A stretch of DNA of 42,586 nucleotides. Source: Prochlorococcus sp. AG-424-P23. Lineage in GTDB: Bacteria > Cyanobacteriota > Cyanobacteriia > PCC-6307 > Cyanobiaceae. Below the pieces are notes generated by a model. It searched no databases. It had not been told where the DNA came from and was given only the letters and a program-made list of their open reading frames with translations. Positions 9,575 through 18,891 of the stretch are shown one piece after another. The stretch covers positions 1 to 42,586 of the forward strand of contig QCNK01000015.1 in the NCBI GenBank assembly GCA_003210135.1, in the 5' to 3' direction. Position numbers and translations under genes: made by a program. Position 1 is the first letter of the stretch. Each line of letters starts with the position of its first letter.

Positions 9575-10698
9575 AAGGATTTGACGTTGTAATAATTGGT
9601 GGAGGTTTATCAGGAACTTCCACCGCTCTTAACCTATCAAAAAAAGGTTATTCAGTTCTAATTATTGAAAAAGAAAAATCCCAAAATTACAAACCATGTG
9701 CTGGTGGAATGGCATCTTCAATGCAAAAATTTCTTCCTCTAGATATAACAGATTCCATAGAATCAAAAATTAAGAATGTTGAATTCAGATGGAAAGCTTC
9801 AGATAATGTAGTTGCTGATCTTACTGGTGAATCCCCATTTTGGATTATTAAAAGAGAGAAACTTGATCAACTATTACTTGATAAGTCCTTGAGTAATGGA
9901 GTTCAAATAATAAGACCAGCATTAGTAGAAAAAATCATAAAAAAAAATGATAAATGGGAAATTACTTGTGATAATAAATACACGTATATATCTGAATTTC
10001 TTGTTATTGCAGATGGGTCTCAGTCTAGATGGGCAGGATTTTTTAATTTAGGTCCAAGAAAACCAAAATTTGCGAACACAATCTCACTAAGATTAAAAGG
10101 TTTTGGTGAAATTCCTAAAGATGCAGTTAGATTTGAATTTGGATTTATAAAATATGGTTTTGCATGGGCATTCCCACTAAGAGAAAGCTTAAATATTGGT
10201 TTAGGTACTTTCATAAACAATGCTCTGTTGGAAAATCAGGCTGTAAATAAACAAGTGATTAGAAGCTTCGGTTTTGATGATTTTCCTCCTACAACAATTA
10301 ATAAGAAATTGAGAATATGGAATGGCTTCCACCCAATTAATGATGACAAAGTTTTAGCGGTTGGAGATGCAGCATCTTTATGTGATCCATTTTTAGCTGA
10401 AGGAATTAGACCATCTTTAATTAGCAGTTTTTATGCTTCAGAATCCATAGATCAGTGCCTAACAGGTAAAGTAGATGATTTAAATCTTTATACGAAAAAT
10501 ATTAACGAAATTTGGGGGAAATCAATGTCTTGGGGGAGGAGAATAGCACAGGTCTTTTATAGATTTCCCAGAACTGGATACCAACTAGGTGTCAAAAGAA
10601 AAACAGCACCTAAACGTATTGCTCAAATATTATCAGGAGAAATGAGTTATGAAGATATTGCAAAAAGAGTTATCAGAAGACTTTTAACAAAAGTGTGA
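9571..10698 (+). CDS. FAD-dependent oxidoreductase of the geranylgeranyl reductase (ChlP-like) family
   Basis: The 375-residue protein has the FAD Rossmann motif [18 protein letters not shown] at the N-terminus, the family's CAGGM-type substrate-site turn (residues about 43-47), and the second FAD motif [16 protein letters not shown]. The family reduces isoprenoid double bonds, for example the geranylgeranyl chain of chlorophyll or carotenoid-related lipids. Cyanobacteria carry both the true ChlP and paralogues such as this one, so the substrate is not assigned. The start is a TTG inside the frr stop (TTGA). The gene is convergent with tal; the 35-base gap contains an 11-T run (10707-10717). 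Confidence 0.85.
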   Translation: MKGFDVVIIGGGLSGTSTALNLSKKGYSVLIIEKEKSQNYKPCAGGMASSMQKFLPLDITDSIESKIKNVEFRWKASDNVVADLTGESPFWIIKREKLDQLLLDKSLSNGVQIIRPALVEKIIKKNDKWEITCDNKYTYISEFLVIADGSQSRWAGFFNLGPRKPKFANTISLRLKGFGEIPKDAVRFEFGFIKYGFAWAFPLRESLNIGLGTFINNALLENQAVNKQVIRSFGFDDFPPTTINKKLRIWNGFHPINDDKVLAVGDAASLCDPFLAEGIRPSLISSFYASESIDQCLTGKVDDLNLYTKNINEIWGKSMSWGRRIAQVFYRFPRTGYQLGVKRKTAPKRIAQILSGEMSYEDIAKRVIRRLLTKV

Positions 10699-10733
10699 CT
10701 TAATTCTTTTTTTTTTTAAATTCAAAATTAAAT

Positions 10734-11735
10734 TTAGTTAGTAGAAATCAATTTATGATTTTTAATCTCTGAATATCTCTTTATTAGCAGCTCTTCCAAT
10801 TCTTCTATAGCCTTACTGAATCCAGTAATACCTTCACTTAGCTTTTCACTTGCCATTTGATCTTCTAACATACTTAATCTGAAATCTTTTTCTTCAAATT
10901 CGTAGTCAATAGAATTATTTATTTGGGTGCTTACATCTAATTTTCTAATTAACTCTCCTTTTTCTTTATTCAATTCATCAAGAAATTTAGGTGCGATTGT
11001 TAAAAGATCGCAACCCGCTAATTCTTTTATTTCATCAAGATTTCTAAAACTAGCTCCCATTACTTCTGTCTTGAATCCCTTTTCTTTAAAGTACTTATAT
11101 ATTTGTGTAACCGAAATAACACCAGGGTCTTCAGCACCAGCAAAACTAGTTTTACCAGTTTTGGCTTTATGCCAATCCAATATACGGCCAACGAACGGAG
11201 AAATTAGAGTTATTTTTGCCTTAGCACAAGTTACCGCTTGGCAGAAGTTAAAAAGTAAAGTTAAGTTGCAATTAATACCCTCTTTTTCCAAAATTTCGGC
11301 TGCCTTAATTCCCTCCCAAGTTGCGGCAATCTTAATCAAAATTCTTTCCTTTTCAATTCCAAAATTTTTGTAAAGATTGATCAATTTTCTCGCTTTTTCT
11401 ACCGTAGCTTCGGTGTCAAAGCTCAGTCTTGCATCAACTTCTGTAGATACCCGCCCTGAAATAATTTTCAATATTTCTTTTCCAAAAAATACTGAAACTT
11501 GGTCAACAGTTTCTTTGATTAATTCAATTTCGGAGAATCCATGAGGCAATGCATTTTCTGAACTTTCTAAAGCTTTATCAATTAATTTCACATAATCAGG
11601 ATTCTTTGCAGCAGCAAGTATTAGTGATGGATTGGTGGTGGCGTCCCTTGGTTGAAACTTTTTTATCGAATCTAAATCTCCAGTATCAGCAACAACAACG
11701 GTCATTGAGGACAATTGTTCTAAAATTGATTTCAT
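10734..11735 (-). CDS. tal: Transaldolase
   Basis: Transaldolase moves a dihydroxyacetone unit between sugar phosphates in the pentose phosphate pathway. The 333-residue sequence is TalB-like: [11 protein letters not shown] and [14 protein letters not shown] at the N-terminus, the Schiff-base Lys in [11 protein letters not shown], and [11 protein letters not shown] with [10 protein letters not shown] downstream. In Prochlorococcus this enzyme supports night-time sugar breakdown, and phages carry a related gene; the present copy is the longer host type. A hairpin and an AT-repeat lie upstream, between tal and ftsI. Confidence 0.97.
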   Translation of the reverse strand: MKSILEQLSSMTVVVADTGDLDSIKKFQPRDATTNPSLILAAAKNPDYVKLIDKALESSENALPHGFSEIELIKETVDQVSVFFGKEILKIISGRVSTEVDARLSFDTEATVEKARKLINLYKNFGIEKERILIKIAATWEGIKAAEILEKEGINCNLTLLFNFCQAVTCAKAKITLISPFVGRILDWHKAKTGKTSFAGAEDPGVISVTQIYKYFKEKGFKTEVMGASFRNLDEIKELAGCDLLTIAPKFLDELNKEKGELIRKLDVSTQINNSIDYEFEEKDFRLSMLEDQMASEKLSEGITGFSKAIEELEELLIKRYSEIKNHKLISTN

Positions 11736-11747
11736 ATTTAGATAATC

Positions 11748-11762
11748 ATATATATATATATA
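11748..11762. repeat. Short (AT)n microsatellite upstream of tal
   Basis: A 15-base uninterrupted alternating A/T run lies just before the tal start on the minus strand. It may contribute promoter-like TATA hexamers and is expected to vary in length between strains. Confidence 0.6.
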
Positions 11763-11768
11763 AACTAA

Positions 11769-11800
11769 CCTTTATTCCTGATGAAATCATCAGATAAAGG
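11769..11800 (-). terminator. Strong hairpin between ftsI and tal, possible terminator of the ftsL-ftsI transcript
   Basis: An outer 7-base stem (CCTTTAT at 11769-11775 with ATAAAGG at 11794-11800) encloses an inner 6-base stem (CTGATG with CATCAG) and a 4-base loop, with a 2-base bulge on one side. On the minus strand it lies 27 bases after the ftsI stop and before tal. It is the best hairpin I found in the window, but the following bases are only moderately T-rich, so it could also be an RNA processing or leader structure for tal. Confidence 0.5.
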
Positions 11801-11827
11801 ACTAAATATTTATAAAATTCGAAAATT

Positions 11828-13582
11828 TTAGGGTTTTTTAACAATCATTCCATGATCTTTAATTTTAGGAGGTATTTTTTCAATTACTATCAAACTCTCG
11901 ATAATTTCTTTCGCAACTGGTACAGCAACAGTTGAACCATATGCATATGATTTAGATGGCTCATCAACGACTACAAGGACAGCATATTTTGGGTCATTAA
12001 CTGGTAAGGACGCGATAAAACTACAAACTTTTTTGCTTGTGTAAGAACCATTTAAGGCTTTTTGAGAAGTGCCCGTTTTCCCAGCAATCCTATACCCCTC
12101 GATTTTCACTCCAGATCCACTACCTTTATCAACTACGCTCTCCATCCATTCAAGAACAGTTTTAGAAACCTCTTGTGAAAAAAATTGTTTTTTTGGATTT
12201 TTATTAAATCTTTCTTTGAAAGTTGAGGTTACATGAGGAGTTACTTCAAAACCCCCATTTGCAAGAGCCGCATGAAGTTGAAGCAATTTAAGTGGCGAAA
12301 TTGAGAACCCTTTACCAAAAGAAGTTACGGCAGCCTCAATTGATTGATTTACAAATAAATCTTTTCTCTTAAGTTGGCCAGCAGTCGATTCAAACAGGTC
12401 AGTCTCTAAATTTTTATCTATGCCTAAATTTTTTAGCAACTCCCAATAAATTGTGGGGTCTAAATTTTGCATTATTTTTACCATCCCAACATTGCTTGAA
12501 ACCTGCAAAACTTTTGGATAGTCAATGTATCCATTACCTTTTTTATCCCAATTAGAAAGTGTCCATCCTCCAACATTAATTTTTCCACTATCTTCAACTA
12601 AGCCATCTTTCTGGATTACTTTTTCTTCTAAAGCTAAGGCTAGATTAATAGGTTTAAAAGTTGAACCAGGCTCAAATAAATCTTGAGAATACCAACCTCT
12701 AAAAAGTTCAGAATCATACTGCCAAAATTTATTTGGATCGTAAGACGGGACTGTAACCAATGAGAGAATTCGACCATTATTCACGTCCATAACTATGGCA
12801 AATCCCTTCTTTGCTTTCCATTTGCTTACTTGCTTTGATAATGCATTGAATGACGCTTTCTGTAATTTTGAATCTATAGTTAGGCCTAATTTTTTGTAAT
12901 CAGAAATAAAATCACCTGGGGCTGAATTATCCGGCAGAGGTGTTCCATCTCCTCCTATTTTTATAAAATTACTTTTATTAAAAACTTTAATTTGATTATC
13001 TAAATGAAGCTCTAACCCTGCTGAAGCTATATTCTCATCATTAACAAAACCGACCAGATTAGAGTAAATTTCTCCTTGTGGATAATATCTCTGCGAATAT
13101 TTAAACAAATCAAGTCCGCTTATTTGAAGGTTTTTAATCTTTTCTGCCTGTTCTTCGGAAATTTTATCCAAAAGCATGATACCGCTCATTTTATTATTAA
13201 ATTTGCTCAAGAGTATTTCACCATTAATATCCAAGATAGGTGACAATTTTTCTGTAACTTCTTCAATACTGCGAAATCTGTTAATTGAATCACCAGGAAA
13301 ATTAAAATATTTTGGATGGGCCCATAATTTATAAAGCGGTTTATCGTAAGCAATTAGTCTATTATTTCTATCAACAATGGCTCTCCTTTTTTTTAAGGCA
13401 TTAGTTTTAGAAGACTGTGTTAATCTAGCTTTCCTTTGCAAATCAGAGGCGTTAAAGACTTGCAAGTTAACTAACCTACCAAACAAAGAAAATATTAATA
13501 GTAAGCTAAAAATATAGAGAAATTTAAATCTTCTTTGATCAAGGGGTACTAGACGAACAATTTTTTTGTATTTTTTCATCAA
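11828..13582 (-). CDS. ftsI: Septum-type penicillin-binding protein (FtsI/PBP3, class B transpeptidase)
   Basis: This class B penicillin-binding protein cross-links peptidoglycan at the division septum. The 584 residues begin with a short basic cytoplasmic tail and one membrane helix (about 21-40), then the non-catalytic dimerisation domain (from RRAIVDRNNRLIA), then the transpeptidase domain. All three active-site motifs are in place: S307-x-x-K310 (PGSTFKP), SSN at 362-364 and KTG at 502-504. It overlaps the upstream FtsL-like gene by 4 bases. That arrangement repeats the ftsL-ftsI order of division clusters, supporting FtsI over the elongation-specific PBP2. Confidence 0.92.
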   Translation of the reverse strand: MMKKYKKIVRLVPLDQRRFKFLYIFSLLLIFSLFGRLVNLQVFNASDLQRKARLTQSSKTNALKKRRAIVDRNNRLIAYDKPLYKLWAHPKYFNFPGDSINRFRSIEEVTEKLSPILDINGEILLSKFNNKMSGIMLLDKISEEQAEKIKNLQISGLDLFKYSQRYYPQGEIYSNLVGFVNDENIASAGLELHLDNQIKVFNKSNFIKIGGDGTPLPDNSAPGDFISDYKKLGLTIDSKLQKASFNALSKQVSKWKAKKGFAIVMDVNNGRILSLVTVPSYDPNKFWQYDSELFRGWYSQDLFEPGSTFKPINLALALEEKVIQKDGLVEDSGKINVGGWTLSNWDKKGNGYIDYPKVLQVSSNVGMVKIMQNLDPTIYWELLKNLGIDKNLETDLFESTAGQLKRKDLFVNQSIEAAVTSFGKGFSISPLKLLQLHAALANGGFEVTPHVTSTFKERFNKNPKKQFFSQEVSKTVLEWMESVVDKGSGSGVKIEGYRIAGKTGTSQKALNGSYTSKKVCSFIASLPVNDPKYAVLVVVDEPSKSYAYGSTVAVPVAKEIIESLIVIEKIPPKIKDHGMIVKKP

Positions 13583-14007
13583 TATCCCCTTTGATATTTG
13601 CTATCACTAAACCCTTCAAGGAAACTACTTAAATTTTTGTTAAATAAACTTTCTTTTTTTTCTGGAAGTTTATCTAGATAAATTAAATCTTTAGGTTTAG
13701 TTTTTCTATAAGTATCAAAAGACTCGAGTTCACTAATATAAAATTCCTCAATTTTAGAAATAAAATCAATCAGATTATTATTAATAGCTCTTGTTTTGGA
13801 TAAGTTTTTATATGTATTTGACCATTTTCTTTGACTATTAAAAGACAAGACAAAAAAGGTTAAAATTAATACCAAAAGAGAGATATTAATGGTGTCGAAA
13901 ATTTGATGTATTAATTTGATATTAATTTTGGATATTTTTTCAGAGTTTTTTTTACTTTCATATGAAACTTTTTTATTTAAATTAAGTTGATTCCCATAAG
14001 GTTTCAT
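13579..14007 (-). CDS. Small bitopic membrane protein, FtsL-like candidate
   Basis: The 142-residue product has a basic, polar N-terminus of about 38 residues, one membrane helix (about 39-57, INISLLVLILTFFVLSF) and a hydrophilic, probably coiled-coil outer part with spaced Leu/Ile. That topology (inside, one pass, outer coiled coil) and its position directly upstream of ftsI with a 4-base overlap are what FtsL shows in other bacteria. FtsL sequences are too divergent for recognition by eye, so this is an inference from topology and context. The C-terminal 40 residues, with LPEKKE and FLEGFSDS, are longer than in most FtsL proteins. Confidence 0.6.
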   Translation of the reverse strand: MKPYGNQLNLNKKVSYESKKNSEKISKINIKLIHQIFDTINISLLVLILTFFVLSFNSQRKWSNTYKNLSKTRAINNNLIDFISKIEEFYISELESFDTYRKTKPKDLIYLDKLPEKKESLFNKNLSSFLEGFSDSKYQRGY

Positions 14008-14092
14008 CTATGATTTATTTTTTAAATATAAAAAGTGTTATTAATTAAATAAACATCTTTTTGTTTGATTCGCAAGTATAAAATTAAATTCT

Positions 14093-15454
14093 TTATGTCC
14101 TCAATAAGAACAAATTTAAGAAAGTCAATCCATTCCATAAAGAATGCATAATCACTGAGGAAAACAAACTCCCTGAAGCAATTCTTGTAGTAGCTAATCC
14201 AATCCCTAGTACGAATAATGGCGGCATTTCTCCCAAACTTAAATGGGCTAATGCAAATATAAAAGCTGAAACGATGATACCTGCAATTACTCCAAAATCT
14301 CTTGAAAGAGTTGGTAGTAAAATACCTCGAAATATAATCTCTTCAAATATAGGAGCTAATAGAGTTGTTGTTACAAATAATAGGAAAAATGATAAGTAAT
14401 TATTATTGTTAAGAACAATTTCCAGCAAAGGGTTACTACCATTCTGATTATCGATCAGACTATTCATAATAAGAGAGATCAATAAAACAAAAGGAACAAT
14501 TGTCAACCAACCTTTAATTCCATAAATAATTGCATTTTTTATTGGCAAGAAATTGAACTGTAAATAATCCTTTTTAAAAGTAAATTCACCATTCAAAGAT
14601 TTAATTTGATAATAAACTATCCATAATGGCGGAATAGCCATAAAAAGATATCCAAAGAAAATTTTTAAAGATTGAGACAATTCATTAGAGATATTTTTAG
14701 AAAAAAGTTCAACCAAACTGATTGAAAACAAAGGGGATATCACTTCTCCTAAAACAACAAATCCACCTGCAATTAATAAAACCATATCTATTAATTCTAA
14801 ATCTAAGGATTTAATTTCTTTCCAACCAAACTTTTTCAAAGATATGTTTGTCCACAATATTTTTAAAGCCAGAATAGAGCCAATAAGTATTGTTAAAAGT
14901 GGTATCAGTCTTATGGCTAATATTTTAAAAAACATTTTGCTTGAAAATGATTTTGTTATTAATGCACTATCGTCAAAATCAAATTTTCGGCTTAAAAGGT
15001 GATATAAAAATCTATCATCTTTAAATAAATCAAATTTGTCAGAATTTGCTTTATATGAATTATTATTAGATTTTTTTTCTATCTCATCAATCAAAAATTT
15101 AAAGTTTTTATTTTGAAAATCTTTGGATATATTTTTATAGATTATGGGATCATTTGATTCTGAACTAATTATTCTAATTAATTTATTTCTTTCTGTTAGT
15201 TCTTCAAATGAGACATTAGAGAGTGATTTATTTATTTGATCTACAGGATCATTGATGATAAAAAATTTTTTAAGATTTTCAGGTATAGATTGGACAGATA
15301 ATGCAGCAATTTCTTGCTCTTTTTGACTAATATCAAATGAAACAGATGGTCTATTTAAACTGTCTCTTAAGCCTTGTTGCCATACAAAAAAAGTTATGAC
15401 GATGGAAATAAAAGCTAAAGTGAGTTTTGACTTGGAAATATTTTTAAAGATCAT
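14093..15454 (-). CDS. CPBP-family intramembrane metalloprotease (CAAX protease/Abi)
   Basis: The 453-residue protein has one N-terminal membrane helix, a long hydrophilic stretch (about 30-170), then several membrane helices. The C-terminal CPBP domain has all expected catalytic residues: E371 E372 x3 R376 (EEIIFRG), H404 (LAHLSLG), and H437 with N441 (MHSLWNG). These proteases act inside membranes; cyanobacterial members have varied and mostly unknown substrates. The long N-terminal periplasmic-like part is found in cyanobacterial members and is probably substrate-facing. It is divergent from the phosphatase gene at 15571. Confidence 0.88.
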   Translation of the reverse strand: MIFKNISKSKLTLAFISIVITFFVWQQGLRDSLNRPSVSFDISQKEQEIAALSVQSIPENLKKFFIINDPVDQINKSLSNVSFEELTERNKLIRIISSESNDPIIYKNISKDFQNKNFKFLIDEIEKKSNNNSYKANSDKFDLFKDDRFLYHLLSRKFDFDDSALITKSFSSKMFFKILAIRLIPLLTILIGSILALKILWTNISLKKFGWKEIKSLDLELIDMVLLIAGGFVVLGEVISPLFSISLVELFSKNISNELSQSLKIFFGYLFMAIPPLWIVYYQIKSLNGEFTFKKDYLQFNFLPIKNAIIYGIKGWLTIVPFVLLISLIMNSLIDNQNGSNPLLEIVLNNNNYLSFFLLFVTTTLLAPIFEEIIFRGILLPTLSRDFGVIAGIIVSAFIFALAHLSLGEMPPLFVLGIGLATTRIASGSLFSSVIMHSLWNGLTFLNLFLLRT

Positions 15455-15570
15455 AACTTATTATATTCTTGAAAACTATAGTTAGTTATCATTGAATTTC
15501 CTTATATTTATGTATCTATTTTAATCACGCCATGAGATGATTAAATTATCTTAATTTTCAAATTAATATA

Positions 15571-16900
15571 ATGGCTATAAGATTAGTTTTAGTTAGGCAC
15601 GGACTAAGCAGTTTCAATGCAAAAGGATTAATTCAAGGAAGAACAGACGATTCATTATTAACCGATGAAGGATACGAACAAGCCCGAAAAGCAGGGAAAG
15701 CATTATCAAAAATAAACTTCGATAAAATTTATTCCTCCCCACTTGTGAGAGCGGCAGAGACTGCAAAAACAATTAAAAAAACCTTCAATAAAGAACAAAA
15801 TATTGTATTCGACGATAATTTGCTAGAAGTAGATCTTAGTGATTGGTCTGGTCTAAAAATTGATGAAATAAAAAATAAATTTCCAGAAATTTACCCTATA
15901 TGGAAAAATGATCCAGAAAATCTTATCTTAAAAAGAAATAACAATAAAACTTACAAACCAATTCAAGAGTTATTTTTTCAAGCAACAAATTTTGTAGAAG
16001 ATGTTTTAAAAATTTATCTAGACAAAGATGATATAAATATTTTAGTTGTTGGACATAATGCAATTCTCAGATGTTTAATACTCTTGTTATTAGGAAAGCC
16101 TAAGCAAGGTTTTAGAAAAATAAGATTAGAAAATGCTTCTTTCTCGATACTCAATATTTCAAAGAAAGATAACTCTTTTAAGACTCAAATTGAATGCTTA
16201 AATCAAACTTCCCATCTTAATAAAAATATTCCAAATAAAATTGGAGATTCTAGAATATTTCTTATAAGGCATGGTGAAACTAACTGGAACAAAGAAGGTA
16301 GATTTCAAGGCCAAATTGATATCCCTTTAAATGAAAACGGAAAAGATCAAGCTAGAAAGACTTTTGAATATTTGAGAAATATTTCTTTCAATAAGGCATT
16401 TTCAAGTTCAATGCATAGGCCTTATGAGACTGCACAAATAATCCTTCAAAATAACAAAAATTTAAAAAATTGAGAAAATAGATTCACTCGTAGAAATTAG
16501 TCACGGATTATGGGAGGGTAAATTGGAAGCAGAAATTAGAGAAGAGTGGCCTGCTCAACTAAAAAATTGGCATGATAAACCAGAAGAAGTAATAATGCCC
16601 GAAGGTGAATGTATAAAAGATGTATCAGAAAGGTCAGTAGAAGCTTTTGACAAAATTTGTTTATCTCAAAAGGATGATGATCAAACTCTCATTGTTGCTC
16701 ATGATGCAGTCAATAAAACTTTAATTTGTAATATCCTTGGGATTAATTATTCAAATATATGGATGATAAAACAGGGTAATGGCGGCATAACTGTAATTGA
16801 TCTTTTTAATAATCCTAATAAGCCCCCTGTCATTAGCGCTCTTAACATTACAACACATCTAGGGGGAATACTTGATTCAACTGCTTCAGGAGCACTTTAA
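15571..16900 (+). pseudogene. gpmB: Two-domain histidine phosphatase (phosphoglycerate mutase-like), frameshifted
   Basis: Two tandem histidine-phosphatase domains are present. The first starts with LVRHGLSSFN and QGRTDDS, has YSSPLVRAAETA, and ends with VVGHNAILR; the second starts with LIRHGETNWN and QGQIDIPL and has SSSMHRPYETA. The frame is broken at the A run 16464-16469: the first frame stops at 16473, and the next frame continues at once with EKIDSLVEISHGLWEGK. Deleting one A restores a 442-residue protein. The second domain has VAHDAV where VGHGGV is usual, so a catalytic His is kept. Such double proteins occur throughout marine picocyanobacteria; their substrate (phosphoglycerate, phosphoserine or ribazole phosphate) is unproven. 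A sequencing error is the most likely reason for the break. Confidence 0.85.
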
Positions 16901-16957
16901 ATTAAGCCTTGTTAAAAATTTATTTTGATAAAGTCAGAGTCATGGGAAAGGCTTCAT

Positions 16958-17626
16958 TTACTGGAAAAAGCCAACTTGACCAAGAGGCCAAAATCTGAAA
17001 TATGCTTTACCAATTATCTCTTTTTTATGAAGAAATTTACTTCCAGGCCAATATCTTCCATCCCAGCTATTTGCCCTATTATCACCTAAAACTAAAAAAT
17101 GATCTTCTGGCACTTTTATGTTTTCAAATTTGCCACAATTATTAAATAGGGATAATGAGCACTTATAAGAGACATAGGGTTCAGGAATTAATTTATTATT
17201 TATTATTAATTCACCATTAGAGTTTACACTTACAATTTCTCCTGGAAGGGCCACCACTCTTTTAATATAAGCATCGCAAGCTTGATCCCTTAAGCCAGGA
17301 ATGAAGGACATTGGAGGAAAACTCATAAAAAAACAATATCTTTTTTTTGGTAAAGGCTTAGATCTTGATGAAATTAATTTTTTGTCAAACGAATAAGGTG
17401 AGTTAAAAACAACAATATCTCCTCTTTTTGGTAAAGAGTTTCTTATCGAAAATTTTTCTACAATTAACCTATCATTTATTTGTAATTCTGGGAGCATTGA
17501 ACCAGAAGGGATATAACGTGGTTCTGCCAAAAATGATCTACAAGAAGAAACAAAAAAAGTTAATAGAATTAGTAGACCCCATTCTTTTAAAAAACTTTTT
17601 ATGGAACTATGCATAGGATTAATCAA
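16958..17626 (-). CDS. lepB: Signal peptidase I
   Basis: Leader peptidase cleaves signal peptides from exported proteins. The 222-residue sequence has one N-terminal membrane helix (about 15-30), the catalytic Ser43 in PSGSMLP, and the general-base Lys122 in YIKRVVALPGE, followed by the conserved VLGDNRANSWDGRYWG-type box (here with P-G). It also contains a Cys-bearing insert around residues 95-118. It is the last gene of a minus-strand group that also contains the ArsC-like gene and the first pyrophosphatase. Confidence 0.95.
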   Translation of the reverse strand: MINPMHSSIKSFLKEWGLLILLTFFVSSCRSFLAEPRYIPSGSMLPELQINDRLIVEKFSIRNSLPKRGDIVVFNSPYSFDKKLISSRSKPLPKKRYCFFMSFPPMSFIPGLRDQACDAYIKRVVALPGEIVSVNSNGELIINNKLIPEPYVSYKCSLSLFNNCGKFENIKVPEDHFLVLGDNRANSWDGRYWPGSKFLHKKEIIGKAYFRFWPLGQVGFFQ

Positions 17627-17643
17627 GTCTTGATTTTCTAAAC

Positions 17644-18000
17644 TTATATAAATTGTTTTGCATATTCAATTTCGTTAAAACCTAATATTACTTTTTTCAA
17701 TTCGTAAATCAAAAATGGTCTTTTTATTAATTTGCCATCACTTAAAAGAAGTTGAATAATTTCTTCCTTTGACAAACGATCAATATCAAGATCAATAGTT
17801 TTAAAGGCTTTACCTCTTGTATTGAAAATCCTTTTCTTATCATCAGAGTATTGTTCTAAAGCTAGATTTAAATAATTAACAAGTGGAGGTTCTTTTACAA
17901 TATCAATTAACTGAAATTCAAAATCTTTGCTTTCAAGCCACTTTGCAGCTTTTCGGCATGTAGAGCATTTTAAATAACTATAAAAAATTATTTTTTTCAA
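17644..18000 (-). CDS. ArsC/Spx-like thioredoxin-fold protein
   Basis: The 118-residue protein has a C12-S-T-C15 motif near the N-terminus (YLKCSTCRKAAKWL) and the ArsC-family C-terminal block KLIKRPFLIYE. This matches the arsenate-reductase-like/Spx/YffB family. Real ArsC enzymes use a single N-terminal Cys; the C-x-x-C here is like Spx and related redox proteins, so arsenate reduction cannot be concluded. It overlaps the pyrophosphatase gene by 4 bases. Confidence 0.85.
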   Translation of the reverse strand: MKKIIFYSYLKCSTCRKAAKWLESKDFEFQLIDIVKEPPLVNYLNLALEQYSDDKKRIFNTRGKAFKTIDLDIDRLSKEEIIQLLLSDGKLIKRPFLIYELKKVILGFNEIEYAKQFI

Positions 18001-18551
18001 TTTAATTTACTAATATTTGATTTCTTAAGTACTTTAAAGTTTTTCTTTTTTAGAGGCATACAACTTTTCAATAAATTTTCAACTACATCAAAATCCCTCC
18101 AACCATCAATTTGAACTGTTCTTCCATCGAGTCCTTTACTTGTTCTAAAAAATTCTGTAACATCCTCAAGCTGATTAGGAGCAATTTGATTAATACTCAC
18201 TATGTTAGCCTGCCTAGGATTAGCCATTGGCACACATAAAAGTTTTCCATCATATGCACCACAATCATGCATATCCAAAACTCCAATAGGTCTAGCTTTT
18301 ATTAGACAACCCGCGAAAGTAGGTTCGTCCATTATCACCATTGCATCAAGGGGAGCTCCATCTTCAGCAAGGGTATTTGGGATAAAACCATAATCAAAAG
18401 GGTACCTCACTGAAGAATGTAATACTCTATCTAGGGCCATTATTCCTGCATCAGAGCAATATTCATATTTATTCCTACTCCCTGCAGGTATTTCAACAAC
18501 AATATTCACTATTCCCTTCATTGGAGATGGAGGTATTGAACTAAGGTCCAT
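17997..18551 (-). CDS. ppa: Family I inorganic pyrophosphatase, cyanobacterial type with altered active site
   Basis: The opening (MDLSSIPPSP, then VEIPAGSRNKYEY) and overall sequence follow the usual cyanobacterial soluble pyrophosphatase. Several substrate residues are kept: E20, K28, E30, R42 and Y54. However, the metal motif normally DGDPLD reads DGAPLD (Ala66 for Asp; codon GCT on the minus strand), the acidic pair after LDMH reads D-C rather than D-E or D-G, and the Y-K pair near residue 138 reads S-K. In E. coli numbering these correspond to Asp67, Glu98 and Tyr141. I infer weak or absent pyrophosphatase activity, with the intact gene at 33293-33883 doing that work. It is flanked by overlapping genes on both sides. 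The C-terminal 15 residues are Lys-rich and unusual. Confidence 0.85.
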   Translation of the reverse strand: MDLSSIPPSPMKGIVNIVVEIPAGSRNKYEYCSDAGIMALDRVLHSSVRYPFDYGFIPNTLAEDGAPLDAMVIMDEPTFAGCLIKARPIGVLDMHDCGAYDGKLLCVPMANPRQANIVSINQIAPNQLEDVTEFFRTSKGLDGRTVQIDGWRDFDVVENLLKSCMPLKKKNFKVLKKSNISKLN

Positions 18552-18795
18552 CTTTTTTAAAATCGTGATTATGAATTATCTCGTTTCCTTGAGATAAAGG
18601 TCTGCCAATTAAAATGCTTATTGAAGGTAAAAAAATTGTCAAAAAGGCAAAAATAATACCTAAAGATGTTATTGATAAACTCCTTATACTTAAGGGGTCA
18701 TCATCATCTCTTTCAAAATCATTTCGAGCAGAACCCTGAGAAGATTCTTCGCTTGGTTTACTTTGAATAAACTGCTTTGATTTCGTGTAACTCAA
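18541..18795 (-). CDS. Small single-pass membrane protein, unknown function
   Basis: The 84-residue product has a polar N-terminus with an acidic stretch (ERDDDDPLS), one membrane helix (about 43-63) and a short His-containing tail. I do not recognise the family. Its stop overlaps the pyrophosphatase start by 11 bases, so the two are probably co-transcribed and co-translated. The upstream gap to the next gene is 96 bases. The ORF length, hydrophobic profile and overlap support a real gene. Confidence 0.65.
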   Translation of the reverse strand: MSYTKSKQFIQSKPSEESSQGSARNDFERDDDDPLSIRSLSITSLGIIFAFLTIFLPSISILIGRPLSQGNEIIHNHDFKKDGP

Positions 18796-18891
18796 GAACT
18801 CTTAATTGGTAAAGATTAAGGAGATAATTAAACATCATTATCCTACATTCAAAATGTCAATAAATCAAAACATTGATTAGTGACTTTTTAA

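Noticed and set aside
10927..11373. 148-residue open frame opposite tal
   Set aside because: It lies entirely inside the well-supported tal gene and its translation shows no domain.
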